Below are positions 16,591 to 26,172 of a stretch of DNA of 64,000 bases, piece by piece. The stretch is from Ruminococcus sp. (lineage in GTDB: Bacteria > Bacillota > Clostridia > Oscillospirales > Acutalibacteraceae). The notes beneath the pieces are model-generated. The model was not told the origin of the DNA and did not search any database. It worked only from the letters and a program-made list of their open reading frames with translations. Location: the NCBI GenBank assembly GCA_022768065.1, contig JALELS010000006.1:1-64000 (forward strand). Direction: 5' to 3'. Made by a program: the position numbers and the translations under genes. The number at the start of each line of letters is the position of its first letter. Positions within the stretch are counted from its first letter, which is position 1.

Positions 16591-19137
16591 ATGAAAAAGA
16601 CTTTGAATGGAAAATGGCAATTCAGAAAAGTCGGTGACAAGGTTTATAAAGACGCCTCTGTGCCCGGCTGTAACTATCTTGACCTGATGGCAAACGGAGA
16701 TATTCCGGACCCGTTTATCGGACTTAATGAAAAGAATGTATACTGGGTAGGCGAAGCAAATTGGGAATACAAAAAGACTTTTGAAATAACCGAAAAAGAG
16801 TTAAACAGTGACGACATACTTTTAAACTGCGAAATGCTTGACACGATTTGTGACGTCTTTGTAAATAACATGCTTGCTTTTTCCGGTAAAAATTGTTTTA
16901 CGGCTTACAGCGTATCAATAAAAGAACGTCTCGTTAAAGGTAAAAACGAAATAAGGATACTGTTTCGTTCTCCAGTAAATTATGTTAAAGAGAAGTACAA
17001 AGCATGCCCTACGCCGATGAACTCAAACGGGCAAAACGGCATTGTACACATACGCAAACCGCAATGCCATTTCGGTTGGGACTGGGGTCCCGTATTGCCG
17101 TGCAGCGGTATAACAAAGGAAATAAGCCTTGAGTTTGTAAACGGTGCAAAAATTGAATATCTTTTTGCGTCACAAACGCTCAATGACGACGGTACCGCCG
17201 TTATCTCCGTAAGAGCCGATATAAAGTCATATAAAGATTACGAATGTTCGTTAAAAGTTGTATTGCCGAACGGCAACATACTTGAAAAGAGCGGCACAGA
17301 AGCCGACTTTACGATAACCGAGCCTGAGCTTTGGTGGACATACGAATTATCGGGTAAAACAGAACAGCCGTTGTACGAAATAAGCGCAACAGTAGTTTCA
17401 GGCGGCAAAGAAGTCGATTCCGTTTCTAAAAAAATAGGAATCAGGAAAATTGAATTAAACAGAGAAAAAGATGAATACGGAAGAAACTTCCAATTCAGAT
17501 TAAACGGTGTTCCGCTTTTCATCAAAGGCACAAATTACATACCGCCCGACAGCTTCATAGCGAGGGTTACTTCCGGCAAGCTTGAATATTTGATTGACAC
17601 AGCCCTGTTTTCAAATATAAATATGATACGTATTTGGGGCGGTGGATACTACGAAAGTGACGAGTTTTATAATCTCTGCGACAAAAAAGGAATACTTGTT
17701 TGGCAAGATTTTCAGTTTGCCTGTCAAGCCTATCCGTTCTTTGATAATGACTTTCTCGACAATGTAAAAGAAGAGGTTAAATACAATGTAAGACGCCTCT
17801 GTCATCACCCCTCTCTCGCTGTATGGAACGGCAACAATGAAATTGAGGATATGCATATGGCTTGGGTACATATGCAAAAGTATGTCAAATGGACGGAAAA
17901 ATTCTTTTATCATATTCTCGAACCCGAAATAAGGAAATATGACAAAAACACTCCGTACACACCCGGATCACCGGTAGGTGAATCTCATAACGTCGGAGTA
18001 GAAAGCGACAATGTAGGCGACACCCATCTGTGGGGCGTATGGCACGGTTTGAAGCCGATGAATTATTACCGCAAACGTATGACGCGTTTTTGCAGCGAAT
18101 TCGGCTTTGAAAGCCTGCCCGATATGAAGACTATCGAAAAGTTTGCAAAACCTTCCGACTACTCCCTTTCGAGCGACGTTTTTAAGTCTCACCAAAAATG
18201 TGCCAACGGAAATGACAAAATGATATATTATATAGCTTCGAGGTTTAATTTACCAAAGAACTTCAAGGATTATGTATATTTGTCACAGGTAACGCAAAAT
18301 GAATGTATTGCAGACGCCACCGAACATTGGCGCAGAAATAAGGGCAGATGCAACGGTTCAATGTATTGGCAGTTTAACGACTGTTGGGGTGTATGCTCAT
18401 GGTCAAGTCTTGATTACTATGGTAATTACAAGGCCTTACAATACGGTGCAAAGCACTTTAACGCACCGCTCAGCATATCGATAGAGAATACAAACGACTA
18501 TATACGTGTTTTCGTGCTGAACGATTTAAACGAAAGCAAAACGGTCGACGCAGAATATGAAATATTTGATTTTGAAAACGGAACTCTTGAAACAAGCAAA
18601 AGAACGTTAACCGTCGGCGCCGTAAAAAATTCCGTTGTTTTTGATTTAAATGTTCCGTTTATTTGCTCGGAATACGATAAAAAAAGAACAGGCATTGCAG
18701 TAAGACTTTATGAAAACAACACCATTATTCAACAAAAAACTGTTCTTTTCTGCCGTGAAAACGAGCTTCGCTTGCCAAAAGCCAAGCTTAAAACCGTTTT
18801 TGAGGAAACGGCAGACGGACTGAAAGTTACGGTATCATCCGACAAATATGCTCGCCTTGTCAAAGTTGAAAGCAGCAAAAGCACTTTGCCGTTCAGCGAT
18901 AACTTTTTCGACCTGCTCCCGGGTCAGAAAAAGACAGCAACGATAAAAAATGACACGGCTGTTTCACCTGCCGAACTCAGAAACAGTATTACGGCATATT
19001 CCCTCTCGGACATACCGTTCAGTAATAATAAACTTGATACAAAGCTTAAACAGCTCAAAGTCTTTTTATCGCCCATAAATATCTCGAACGCCATATATCA
19101 CGGCAGACTCACAAAGGATGCCGAAATTACCGAATAA
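16591..19137 (+). CDS. GH2 beta-mannosidase
   Basis: 848 residues, the usual size of GH2 beta-mannosidases. The retaining enzyme cleaves terminal beta-1,4-mannose from manno-oligosaccharides or the N-glycan core. Order: sugar-binding beta-sandwich (1-180), immunoglobulin-like domain, TIM barrel (about 300-620), C-terminal beta domains. WNGNNE at 412-417 gives the acid/base Glu417 and SEFGFES at 502-508 gives the nucleophile Glu503; CHFGWDWGP near 159-167 is typical. No signal peptide, so cytosolic, consistent with the divergent transporter bringing substrate in. Confidence 0.93.
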   Translation: MKKTLNGKWQFRKVGDKVYKDASVPGCNYLDLMANGDIPDPFIGLNEKNVYWVGEANWEYKKTFEITEKELNSDDILLNCEMLDTICDVFVNNMLAFSGKNCFTAYSVSIKERLVKGKNEIRILFRSPVNYVKEKYKACPTPMNSNGQNGIVHIRKPQCHFGWDWGPVLPCSGITKEISLEFVNGAKIEYLFASQTLNDDGTAVISVRADIKSYKDYECSLKVVLPNGNILEKSGTEADFTITEPELWWTYELSGKTEQPLYEISATVVSGGKEVDSVSKKIGIRKIELNREKDEYGRNFQFRLNGVPLFIKGTNYIPPDSFIARVTSGKLEYLIDTALFSNINMIRIWGGGYYESDEFYNLCDKKGILVWQDFQFACQAYPFFDNDFLDNVKEEVKYNVRRLCHHPSLAVWNGNNEIEDMHMAWVHMQKYVKWTEKFFYHILEPEIRKYDKNTPYTPGSPVGESHNVGVESDNVGDTHLWGVWHGLKPMNYYRKRMTRFCSEFGFESLPDMKTIEKFAKPSDYSLSSDVFKSHQKCANGNDKMIYYIASRFNLPKNFKDYVYLSQVTQNECIADATEHWRRNKGRCNGSMYWQFNDCWGVCSWSSLDYYGNYKALQYGAKHFNAPLSISIENTNDYIRVFVLNDLNESKTVDAEYEIFDFENGTLETSKRTLTVGAVKNSVVFDLNVPFICSEYDKKRTGIAVRLYENNTIIQQKTVLFCRENELRLPKAKLKTVFEETADGLKVTVSSDKYARLVKVESSKSTLPFSDNFFDLLPGQKKTATIKNDTAVSPAELRNSITAYSLSDIPFSNNKLDTKLKQLKVFLSPINISNAIYHGRLTKDAEITE

Positions 19138-19145
19138 GCCAAAAT

Positions 19146-19188
19146 AAAGAGTCTCAACGGTTGCCATAAGCAATCATTGAGACTCTTT
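19146..19188. terminator. Bidirectional terminator, GH2 / GH29
   Basis: 12-bp stem AAAGAGTCTCAA/TTGAGACTCTTT with an inner TTGC/GCAA pair, followed by TGTTTTTTT on the plus strand. It lies between convergent genes and can serve both. Confidence 0.85.
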
Positions 19189-19194
19189 GTTTTT

Positions 19195-20673
19195 TTATTC
19201 AAGAACAATTTTAAAGCATAACGGCAAGGTCGTTTGCGGAATTTCCATAAGTTTAAGTTCCATATATTTTTCGGTTCGGCTAATCATTATCGGCGAGTGA
19301 TTACCGAGGAGCTTTACCGAATATACAATTGCATCCTGCGTTATCTTTTTAAAGTTCTTAATTCTTATTACACCGTCATGTGTCGGTTTCATTTGGAAAA
19401 CATAAACCGCTCCGTCCTTATATGTAAAACGGAAATCCTTTTCGGTATACCTTTTTGTCTTGTTATCCTTAAAGAAACCGTCCTCTGCATTGACTTTTCC
19501 TTCGCCGAAGGTTTTCCACGGGACCGTATCGTATATCCCCTCTCCGTTAATCTTGAGCCAATCACCGATTTCGTTCAGAACCGCAGTTTCTTCATCTGTA
19601 ATCGTACCGTCGGGTTTCGGGCCGACATTTAATAGCATAACACCGTTTTTGCTTACAATGTTAATTAAATCGCATATAACATGATATGCCGACTTAAACT
19701 TGTTGTTTTCGGTATATCCCCATGAATTTTTTGCTATTGAAGTGCAGGTCTGCCACGGTACGGGCGAAATATCCGTCAATGCTCCCCGTTCAACGTCAAA
19801 CGTAGCGCTGCCCGGAGCAAAAGCCTGAAGTTTGTAATTTATCGTAACTTCGGTTCCCCATTCCGCGGCACGGTTATAGTAATATGCCGCAAATTTCTTT
19901 AAATACGGTTTAAAAGCTCTGTTATGTATCCACCAATCAAAGTAAACAACTTTCGGTTTGTATTTATCAATCAGCTCACATATGCGGACAAGCCAATCTT
20001 TTAAGAAATCCTCCGTCGGAGGTACAGAACGGCAGTTTGATGTCGTTACACCCATTTTATCGGATGACAGCTCCTTACAATAATAAGCAGGTCCGTAAAA
20101 GTCGGCATATCTTTCATCGCACACATCGCTGTCAAATGTTCTGCCCATATTCATAAAGAAATAATGTTCGGCACGATGATTTGACGCACAAAAGGCAAGT
20201 CCGACATTTTCCACAGCCGTTTTCAGTTCTCCGAGAACATCTCGTTCCGGTCCCATATTCACACTGTTCCAACGATTAAACTCGGTATTATACATGGCAA
20301 AGCCGTCGTGATGTTCAGCAACCGGCATTACGTATTTTGCGCCGCTGTTTTTAAAAAGCTCCGCCCACTTTTCGGGATTGAAGTTTTCGGCTTTGAACAT
20401 CGGTATAAAGTCCTTATATCCAAAGTCCTTTTGATTACCGTACTTTTCACGGTGGTGCCGATATGCCGGCTTTGATTTATCATACATCTCACGCGAATAC
20501 CACTCATTGCCAAATGCAGGTACGCTGTAAATTCCCCAGTGAATAAAGATTCCAAATTTAGCATTCTTATACCATTCTGGTGTTTTATGTTTACATAAAG
20601 ATTGCCAACTGTCTGTATAAGGTCCCGATTCGATAACGTAATCAATTTGTTTTAAATAATCCTTTTCTGTCAT
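19195..20673 (-). CDS. GH29 alpha-L-fucosidase
   Basis: 492 residues. The N-terminal TIM barrel opens with EWYKNAKFGIFIHWGIYSVP, a GH29 hallmark, and PVAEHHDGFAMY follows. VVYFDWWIHN contains the probable nucleophile Asp. The C-terminal third is a small beta-sandwich. It removes terminal alpha-L-fucose with retention. No signal peptide, so intracellular. Ribosome site GGGGGTGA. It follows the DUF1003 gene by 44 bp, and a second GH29 lies at 22111 with low mutual similarity, suggesting different linkage preferences. Confidence 0.92.
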   Translation of the reverse strand: MTEKDYLKQIDYVIESGPYTDSWQSLCKHKTPEWYKNAKFGIFIHWGIYSVPAFGNEWYSREMYDKSKPAYRHHREKYGNQKDFGYKDFIPMFKAENFNPEKWAELFKNSGAKYVMPVAEHHDGFAMYNTEFNRWNSVNMGPERDVLGELKTAVENVGLAFCASNHRAEHYFFMNMGRTFDSDVCDERYADFYGPAYYCKELSSDKMGVTTSNCRSVPPTEDFLKDWLVRICELIDKYKPKVVYFDWWIHNRAFKPYLKKFAAYYYNRAAEWGTEVTINYKLQAFAPGSATFDVERGALTDISPVPWQTCTSIAKNSWGYTENNKFKSAYHVICDLINIVSKNGVMLLNVGPKPDGTITDEETAVLNEIGDWLKINGEGIYDTVPWKTFGEGKVNAEDGFFKDNKTKRYTEKDFRFTYKDGAVYVFQMKPTHDGVIRIKNFKKITQDAIVYSVKLLGNHSPIMISRTEKYMELKLMEIPQTTLPLCFKIVLE

Positions 20674-20717
20674 AATTTTTCACCCCCAAAAAAATCTCAT
20701 TGCTCAATATAATACTT

Positions 20718-21302
20718 TTATGTGAGAGAATCATTATCCTGCGGAAGTGTTTTTTTCGACGAAGAAACGATGTTCTTTTTTTGCTCGGGACTTATATTTT
20801 CCGCCTGATCCAAAAGATCGAGGCGGCGATTTATCTTCTTTTGGTTTTCAAGAACAAGATCCATCTTTCTGTGCAAATCATCGATTATAAGTTCACTTTT
20901 TAAATTGACTTTAAAATCATTTTCCGCACGCTCTCTGTCCTTGGCCTCCTGCCTGTTTTGGCTCATCATAATAAGCGGAGCCTGTACTGCCGCAATACAA
21001 GAAAGCACCAAATTCAAAAGGATAAACGGATATGCATCAAAAGCCTTATCTTTAAGTACTATATTCAGAACCATCCAAATAACCATTATAGCTATAAAGC
21101 TGAATATAAACGCCCAACTTCCGGCAAAACGCGCAACAGCATCCGCCGCACGCTGACCGAAAGAGAGTTTGTCGGTTTTATCCGAATCCTTAGAAAGCTC
21201 GGTGTTGATAAGCTGATGTATCAGTTCCTCATCCGTAAATTCCTTATCCGTAACGTCAAGCAATTCCTTTACTATTCTGCGACGTTCTTTTTTGTTGCTC
21301 AT
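20718..21302 (-). CDS. DUF1003 membrane protein
   Basis: 194 residues. Two membrane helices in the middle (FIFSFIAIMVIWMVLNIVL and PFILLNLVLSCIAAVQAPLIM) preceded by FGQRAADAVARFAGSW, and followed by MMSQNRQEAKDRERAENDF and a coiled coil, exactly the DUF1003 pattern. Function of the family is unknown. The gene starts 31 bp after the GNAT gene and probably shares its transcript. Confidence 0.9.
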   Translation of the reverse strand: MSNKKERRRIVKELLDVTDKEFTDEELIHQLINTELSKDSDKTDKLSFGQRAADAVARFAGSWAFIFSFIAIMVIWMVLNIVLKDKAFDAYPFILLNLVLSCIAAVQAPLIMMSQNRQEAKDRERAENDFKVNLKSELIIDDLHRKMDLVLENQKKINRRLDLLDQAENISPEQKKNIVSSSKKTLPQDNDSLT

Positions 21303-21333
21303 AATTTTTAACCCCTTTCACGTTATAAATAAT

Positions 21334-21936
21334 TTAATCACACAAAATGCCTGCTTCTTTACAAAGCTCATCACGATATTCCGAAAACCACTTAATCGGT
21401 TTCGGGTTCTCTTTATGGTCTCCCAACATTTTTTCCATCCAAATCATATCATACCAACGGCCGAATTTATACCCGCACTTATTAAATTTGCCTACAAGAC
21501 GATAGCCTAAACGGCGATGAAACCGCTCACTGTTATTATTAAGGTATTCATCCTCAACTTCCGTATATCCGATACAGGCATTGAGATTAAGTATATTTTG
21601 AAAACTGAGTATTGCTTCAAGCGATAAATAAAGTTTTTTGCCTATACCGCAGCGTTTCATATCATTTCTGACATATACGGTTGTTTCTACCGAGTAATTA
21701 TACGCCTCGCGATTTTTAAATGCGCCGGCATATGCATATCCCACCGCTTCACCGTCTTTCTCTGTAATGAGATAAGGGTAGCGAATAAGCGTATTGTGTA
21801 TGCGTTCTCTGAATTCGGCTGCCGTCGGCAATTCGCACTCGAAAGAAATGGCTGTATTTAAAACATACGGTTTGTAAATTTCAAGCAATTTTTCGGCGTC
21901 GCTTTCTTTTGCGACACGTATGGAAATATCGCACAT
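21334..21936 (-). CDS. GNAT acetyltransferase (phosphinothricin-type)
   Basis: 200 residues with GNAT features: EKLLEIYKPYVLNTAISFE at the N-terminus, typical of the Pat/YwnH branch, and the acetyl-CoA loop NDMKRCGIGKKLY (consensus RGxGxG/A, here with CGIGK). FHRRLGYRLVGKFNKCGYKFGRWYDMIWMEK matches the branch C-terminus. It acetylates a small amine such as phosphinothricin, methionine sulfone or another amino acid; the substrate cannot be read. SD GGAGG. Confidence 0.9.
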   Translation of the reverse strand: MCDISIRVAKESDAEKLLEIYKPYVLNTAISFECELPTAAEFRERIHNTLIRYPYLITEKDGEAVGYAYAGAFKNREAYNYSVETTVYVRNDMKRCGIGKKLYLSLEAILSFQNILNLNACIGYTEVEDEYLNNNSERFHRRLGYRLVGKFNKCGYKFGRWYDMIWMEKMLGDHKENPKPIKWFSEYRDELCKEAGILCD

Positions 21937-22039
21937 AACATATTGCCTCCGATAAAAATTATATACATTTTATCATATCTTGATTTTTAAATCCACCGAA
22001 AAACAAAAGTTAATTAAACACAAGTTTTAAAAAATATCA

Positions 22040-22076
22040 TGAAAGACAAAACGCTATGCCGATTTCGGGCATAGCG
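22040..22076 (-). terminator. Terminator after second GH29 gene
   Basis: Stem CGCTATGCC/GGCATAGCG (22052-22060 with 22068-22076), followed on the minus strand by TTTTGTCTTTC. Confidence 0.75.
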
Positions 22077-22110
22077 CTTTATCCGACGCTTTTAACTGTT
22101 GAATGTGGCA

Positions 22111-23466
22111 CTAATCAAAGCGATAAGCTCCCGTTTTGCAGACCTCGGCTTTATCGATATACACTTCTTTTCTCGATTTTTCGATAACAAGCTTTAAATT
22201 GTCTGTAACCACAGGCTTTTTGAATATTGCGATTTTTGAAAAGCCGATTATCGTACCCTCGTAGACGCACAAACCATTTGCATAAATTCTGAATTTTTCT
22301 ACCCTCTGTGATTTTGCAGTATCTTCACTTAGTCTCATACGGTCAACCGACTGCCTGTTAAACTTAAAATTATAAATGTTTTTATCATCGGACACGGTAT
22401 ATGTGCTGTCAATTACACATTCATCCTCTTTTTTTAGCCACTTACCCATTTCACATAGCAGTTTTACATCTCCGCCCGAAAAAACGCCCTTTTTATTCGG
22501 CGGAATATTGAGTATTAGAAGGCAATTGCCTCCTACGGAACCGAAATATATTTTCATAAGATGTTTTAAGGATTTTCGTGTAATAAACTGCATGGGGTGA
22601 TAATACCAACCTGTACGGATTGATACGTCAACTTCTGCCGGATACCACATAAATTCGTCGTAATTTTTAAGAAAATCTCTCGAACCGATGTCACTGAGCA
22701 TTACGTCTCTGCAACGTTTTTGGAACTTCTTTAAGTCATCGTCCTGCTGACAGTTTGCGGCAATATTTTGCAGTTCGTACTGAAACTTCGGAACTACACA
22801 CCATTCGCTTTCACGTGCTTTTCCGCTCTCATTACCGACCCACCGAACGTCAGGTGCACAACCCGACATAACGATGTTCGGTTGAAGTTTGAGAGCGGTT
22901 TTCCAAATGCGTTCAAAATCATATTTCTGTTTTGGTTTGCCGTCCGCCGAAGAACCGCAGGCACCGTCAAGCCACAGCATAAATATTTCGCCGTAACCGG
23001 TGAGCAATTCGGTAAGCTGTGCAATATAAAAATCATTATACGCATCGGTACCGTAAAGCTTTGAGTTTCTGTCCCAAGGCGAAAGATAGACGCCGAATTT
23101 AAGCCCGTATTTTTTACAGGACTCCGAAACTTCTTTTACAACATCTCCCCTGCCGTTTTTATACGGACTGTTTTTTATGCTGTAATCAGTTGTCTTTGTA
23201 GGCCAAAGGCAAAAGCCGTCGTGATGTTTACAGGTAAGGACCACACCTTTCATTCCGGCGCTTTTAATAGCCTTGCACCATGAATCGGTATCTTGGCATT
23301 TGGGATTAAAAAGTCTTGGACTTTCTTTTCCGTTTCCCCATTCTTTTCCCGTAAATGTATTTATGCTGTAATGCACAAAGCCATAGAACGGCATTTTTTG
23401 AATATTTAATTGACGCTCGTTCGGAACTATTGATGTATACAGTTCCAGACGTTCCTCTTCATTCAT
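22111..23466 (-). CDS. GH29 alpha-L-fucosidase, second type
   Basis: 451 residues. FYGFVHYSINTFTGKEWG, VVLTCKHHDGFCLWP and EIFMLWLDGACG (nucleophile Asp) are typical of the GH29 subfamily active on branched fucosides such as Lewis-type alpha-1,3/1,4-fucose. It differs clearly from the enzyme at 19195. No signal peptide. It lies 32 bp after the GH123-like gene and is probably co-transcribed with it. Linkage specificity is inferred from the subfamily resemblance only. Confidence 0.9.
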   Translation of the reverse strand: MNEEERLELYTSIVPNERQLNIQKMPFYGFVHYSINTFTGKEWGNGKESPRLFNPKCQDTDSWCKAIKSAGMKGVVLTCKHHDGFCLWPTKTTDYSIKNSPYKNGRGDVVKEVSESCKKYGLKFGVYLSPWDRNSKLYGTDAYNDFYIAQLTELLTGYGEIFMLWLDGACGSSADGKPKQKYDFERIWKTALKLQPNIVMSGCAPDVRWVGNESGKARESEWCVVPKFQYELQNIAANCQQDDDLKKFQKRCRDVMLSDIGSRDFLKNYDEFMWYPAEVDVSIRTGWYYHPMQFITRKSLKHLMKIYFGSVGGNCLLILNIPPNKKGVFSGGDVKLLCEMGKWLKKEDECVIDSTYTVSDDKNIYNFKFNRQSVDRMRLSEDTAKSQRVEKFRIYANGLCVYEGTIIGFSKIAIFKKPVVTDNLKLVIEKSRKEVYIDKAEVCKTGAYRFD

Positions 23467-23498
23467 AATTTCACCTGCTTTTAATGCTTTTGTGCCTG

Positions 23499-25913
23499 TT
23501 ATTTTTCCAAAAGCAACATCATACCGGATCTTGCGAACAGCGAAAAAGTTTTTACTATATTTGTCTGTCTTTTGGTTTTGGAGCCGATTTTTATTCTTTT
23601 TGCTTTATGGACTTTAAAACCTAAAAGGTTATCATTCACGCAAAGAGCAAAATCCTGTTTCTTTTTTGAGAAATTATAGAGACATAAAAGTGCGCTGTCG
23701 CCCTTTAAATATACAGTTGCAAGCACGCTTTGTGACGTTGTCTTAATAGGATTTTTGCTGTGCCAATAACCGAGCATTTTACTGCTTGCAATGCCGAAAC
23801 CGTCCCAAATGTCGTAGAGTTTTTTAGAATTTTTATATCCCCAGCCGTAACGGTTGTTCATAGCGTACAGCATACCTTCATACAAATCGCCGCCGTCCTG
23901 AAGCATTTGTCCGGGAACACCGTAAGGAATGCCCGAGACCTCACTTAGCATATACTCGGGCGAATACTTTTTATAAAAGAAACCCTCTCCGAGCCATATG
24001 CTGTCAAGGAACGGCAAGAGTTCACAGTACAGATTTAAACAGCTTACATCTCCCGCGCGCGGTTCCTCGTGGTTCCACATATGCATATCGATAAGCCCGT
24101 CTTTTTTGTCAAGCAGTTTTTTGGCTCTCTCAAGCGTAGTTCTGTCAAGGCTTGTATCGTCAATATAAATACCGCTTATGCCTATATTTTCGATAAGCCA
24201 GTTAAGCCCCTCTATGTAGTAATTGTCAAGTCTTGTATCGGGTCTCACTATAAAGGATATGTCATGCTCGTTTTTATATTTTCCGTGTTTATATTTTACA
24301 AACCAACCCGGAATTATATCTTCGCCGAAGTTATCGACGAGCCATTGCGGCTTTTCTTTTTGCCACGAATGACTGACGCCTTTTTTCCTCAGAACTATTT
24401 CATCACCGAGAGCCTTATAAACAAAGGTTTCTGCCATATGATTGGAATGTTCGCGTTCTGTGTAATAAAGTTTGATTCCGATATTTTTGCTTCTTGCGTA
24501 TTCAGCTGCTTTTTTTAGCCTGTCTGTCTCGTAAAAAGGATAATTTATATACGGCATAATCATATTGCCTTGATGGAATATAACATAATTCAAGCCGTTT
24601 TTTGCCGCTTCGTCAATTTCTTTGTACTCATTTTTAAGACAGTTTGAGTGGGAATATCTGACTTTAAACGCCTTTTTGTAATCAAACGGTTTTAACGGAG
24701 TGACATGAATTTCAAAATCAAAGCTTCTCGTTTCATTCTCTTTAAATTCAAATCTACCGGTTTCGGCGCTGAGTTTAACAAAATCATCAAATGGCCTTAC
24801 ATATATACCGCCTTTTGAATGATTGTCCCAAGTGGTTTCGGGCTTTATAAGCGGAAGATTTTTATAAAAAATATTTATGAGCGGTCGACGATAATTTTCG
24901 GCTTTGAATTTAACACGCATACCGCAGTTAACCGCACCTATAAAAATACAGTCCTGCTGTTTGTCGATATCCCACTTGAAATCAAGATTGCAAGCCTTTG
25001 ACGCTCTGTGACCGAGTCCGTGCATAAGTGAAGCACAATCATTGTTGACATAAAAATTCAGCGATACGTTATCTGATACAAAATCCTTTTTCGGTGTAAT
25101 CTTAACCGAATATTCCAATTGACCGTCATACCTTAAAACAGCCTTTACCGAGCCGCAAAAATCGCTGTTGTCAAATGGCGAGCTTACTTCGGCGCGATTT
25201 TTAAAGCCTTTAAATTCAATCGAATTACATTCGAGCGGATTTTCTCCTATAACGAACTCGCACGGCTTTTTAAAAAGCTCTTTTTGTGTCTCATCGCAAA
25301 GCTCAATGCTCTCATCAAATTTTGAAAAAACATTACTTACAAGTCCGTTATCCGACAAAATCATATCACGCCCCAAAACAGAAACACAATTGCCGCTTAT
25401 TTTTACGGGCGTGTAAGGTTTAACAAGCGAATCATCTTCGGCAAGCGTTGAATTGAGCCACTTAATTCGCGACAGGCTTTTGATGTCGTCGTATCCGTGA
25501 TTTCTAACGGCATTGTCGTTAATCTCAAATTCAACGGTGAAAGAATATGTACCGCTTTCACATATAAATTCAATAACAGCCGTCTCGGAATGCAGCCCCT
25601 TTTTCTGTGCCTCAACAGTAAAGAAAAACGGCTGAATGCAGTCGGCTTTTAACATTACGCTTTGTGTACTACGCCTGCCGAATTTATCAACAACATCTGT
25701 ATTTATGCAGCAGATATCGAGCCCGTCGGACACGCATTTTACATCTTTTACAACGTCGTCCTTTTCGCTTAGCGTCGCTATCTGAAGAACGAATACCTCA
25801 TTTTGCGACATAACTGTTTTTACTTTTTCATCGATTTTCTTAGCTCCGTTTAAAATACTCAAATCATCAAAATGAATAATTTTATCGGTGCGGTCAAATA
25901 AAAAAAATTCCAT
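23499..25913 (-). CDS. GH123-like (DUF6067-type) glycosidase
   Basis: 804 residues from the ATG at 25913 (GAGAGGTGG upstream). The N-terminal half is beta-rich. The C-terminal half is a TIM-barrel region with GLNYVIFHQGN, NIGIKLYYTEREHSNH, ISGIYIDDTSLDR, DSIWLGEGFFY and EVSGIPYGVPGQML, the order I associate with DUF6067/GH123-related proteins. Known GH123 enzymes are beta-N-acetylgalactosaminidases. No signal peptide. Together with the fucosidase downstream it suggests breakdown of fucosylated, GalNAc-containing glycans; substrate not proven. Confidence 0.75.
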   Translation of the reverse strand: MEFFLFDRTDKIIHFDDLSILNGAKKIDEKVKTVMSQNEVFVLQIATLSEKDDVVKDVKCVSDGLDICCINTDVVDKFGRRSTQSVMLKADCIQPFFFTVEAQKKGLHSETAVIEFICESGTYSFTVEFEINDNAVRNHGYDDIKSLSRIKWLNSTLAEDDSLVKPYTPVKISGNCVSVLGRDMILSDNGLVSNVFSKFDESIELCDETQKELFKKPCEFVIGENPLECNSIEFKGFKNRAEVSSPFDNSDFCGSVKAVLRYDGQLEYSVKITPKKDFVSDNVSLNFYVNNDCASLMHGLGHRASKACNLDFKWDIDKQQDCIFIGAVNCGMRVKFKAENYRRPLINIFYKNLPLIKPETTWDNHSKGGIYVRPFDDFVKLSAETGRFEFKENETRSFDFEIHVTPLKPFDYKKAFKVRYSHSNCLKNEYKEIDEAAKNGLNYVIFHQGNMIMPYINYPFYETDRLKKAAEYARSKNIGIKLYYTEREHSNHMAETFVYKALGDEIVLRKKGVSHSWQKEKPQWLVDNFGEDIIPGWFVKYKHGKYKNEHDISFIVRPDTRLDNYYIEGLNWLIENIGISGIYIDDTSLDRTTLERAKKLLDKKDGLIDMHMWNHEEPRAGDVSCLNLYCELLPFLDSIWLGEGFFYKKYSPEYMLSEVSGIPYGVPGQMLQDGGDLYEGMLYAMNNRYGWGYKNSKKLYDIWDGFGIASSKMLGYWHSKNPIKTTSQSVLATVYLKGDSALLCLYNFSKKKQDFALCVNDNLLGFKVHKAKRIKIGSKTKRQTNIVKTFSLFARSGMMLLLEK

Positions 25914-26172
25914 AATCCACCTCTCATAACTGTAATTATACACACATTTTTATGAAATTTAAATCTTAAATAAGGCATAAAAGATATATAAATCGGAAAG
26001 AGAGTGATTTTTTCAAATCATATTTCGTTTTGATATTTTTCGGCGCCGCATAAATCATATATTACGAAACATATACCGATTATTATATCTAAGATGCCGA
26101 AACGTGGCTTTTAATAAACACCAATTAATAGTATAATTTATCTGAATTTTAATTTGTATAAGGGTGATAGAT
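25914..26172. promoter_or_regulatory. Divergent promoter region, GH123-like / GH18
   Basis: 259 bp between divergent starts. Minus-strand -10 TATAAT at 25935-25940 with weak TTTAAA; plus-strand -10 TATAAT at 26132-26137 with weak TTTTAA. Weak -35 boxes on both sides suggest an activator. Otherwise AT-rich with no intact gene. Confidence 0.5.

Noticed and set aside
26000..26130. Remnant of an AraC-type gene start in the GH123/GH18 divergent region
   Set aside because: A faint resemblance to the leader and first codons of the 42388 gene (ATCGGAAAGA..TTTTTTC) is too short and broken by stops; could be chance in AT-rich DNA.
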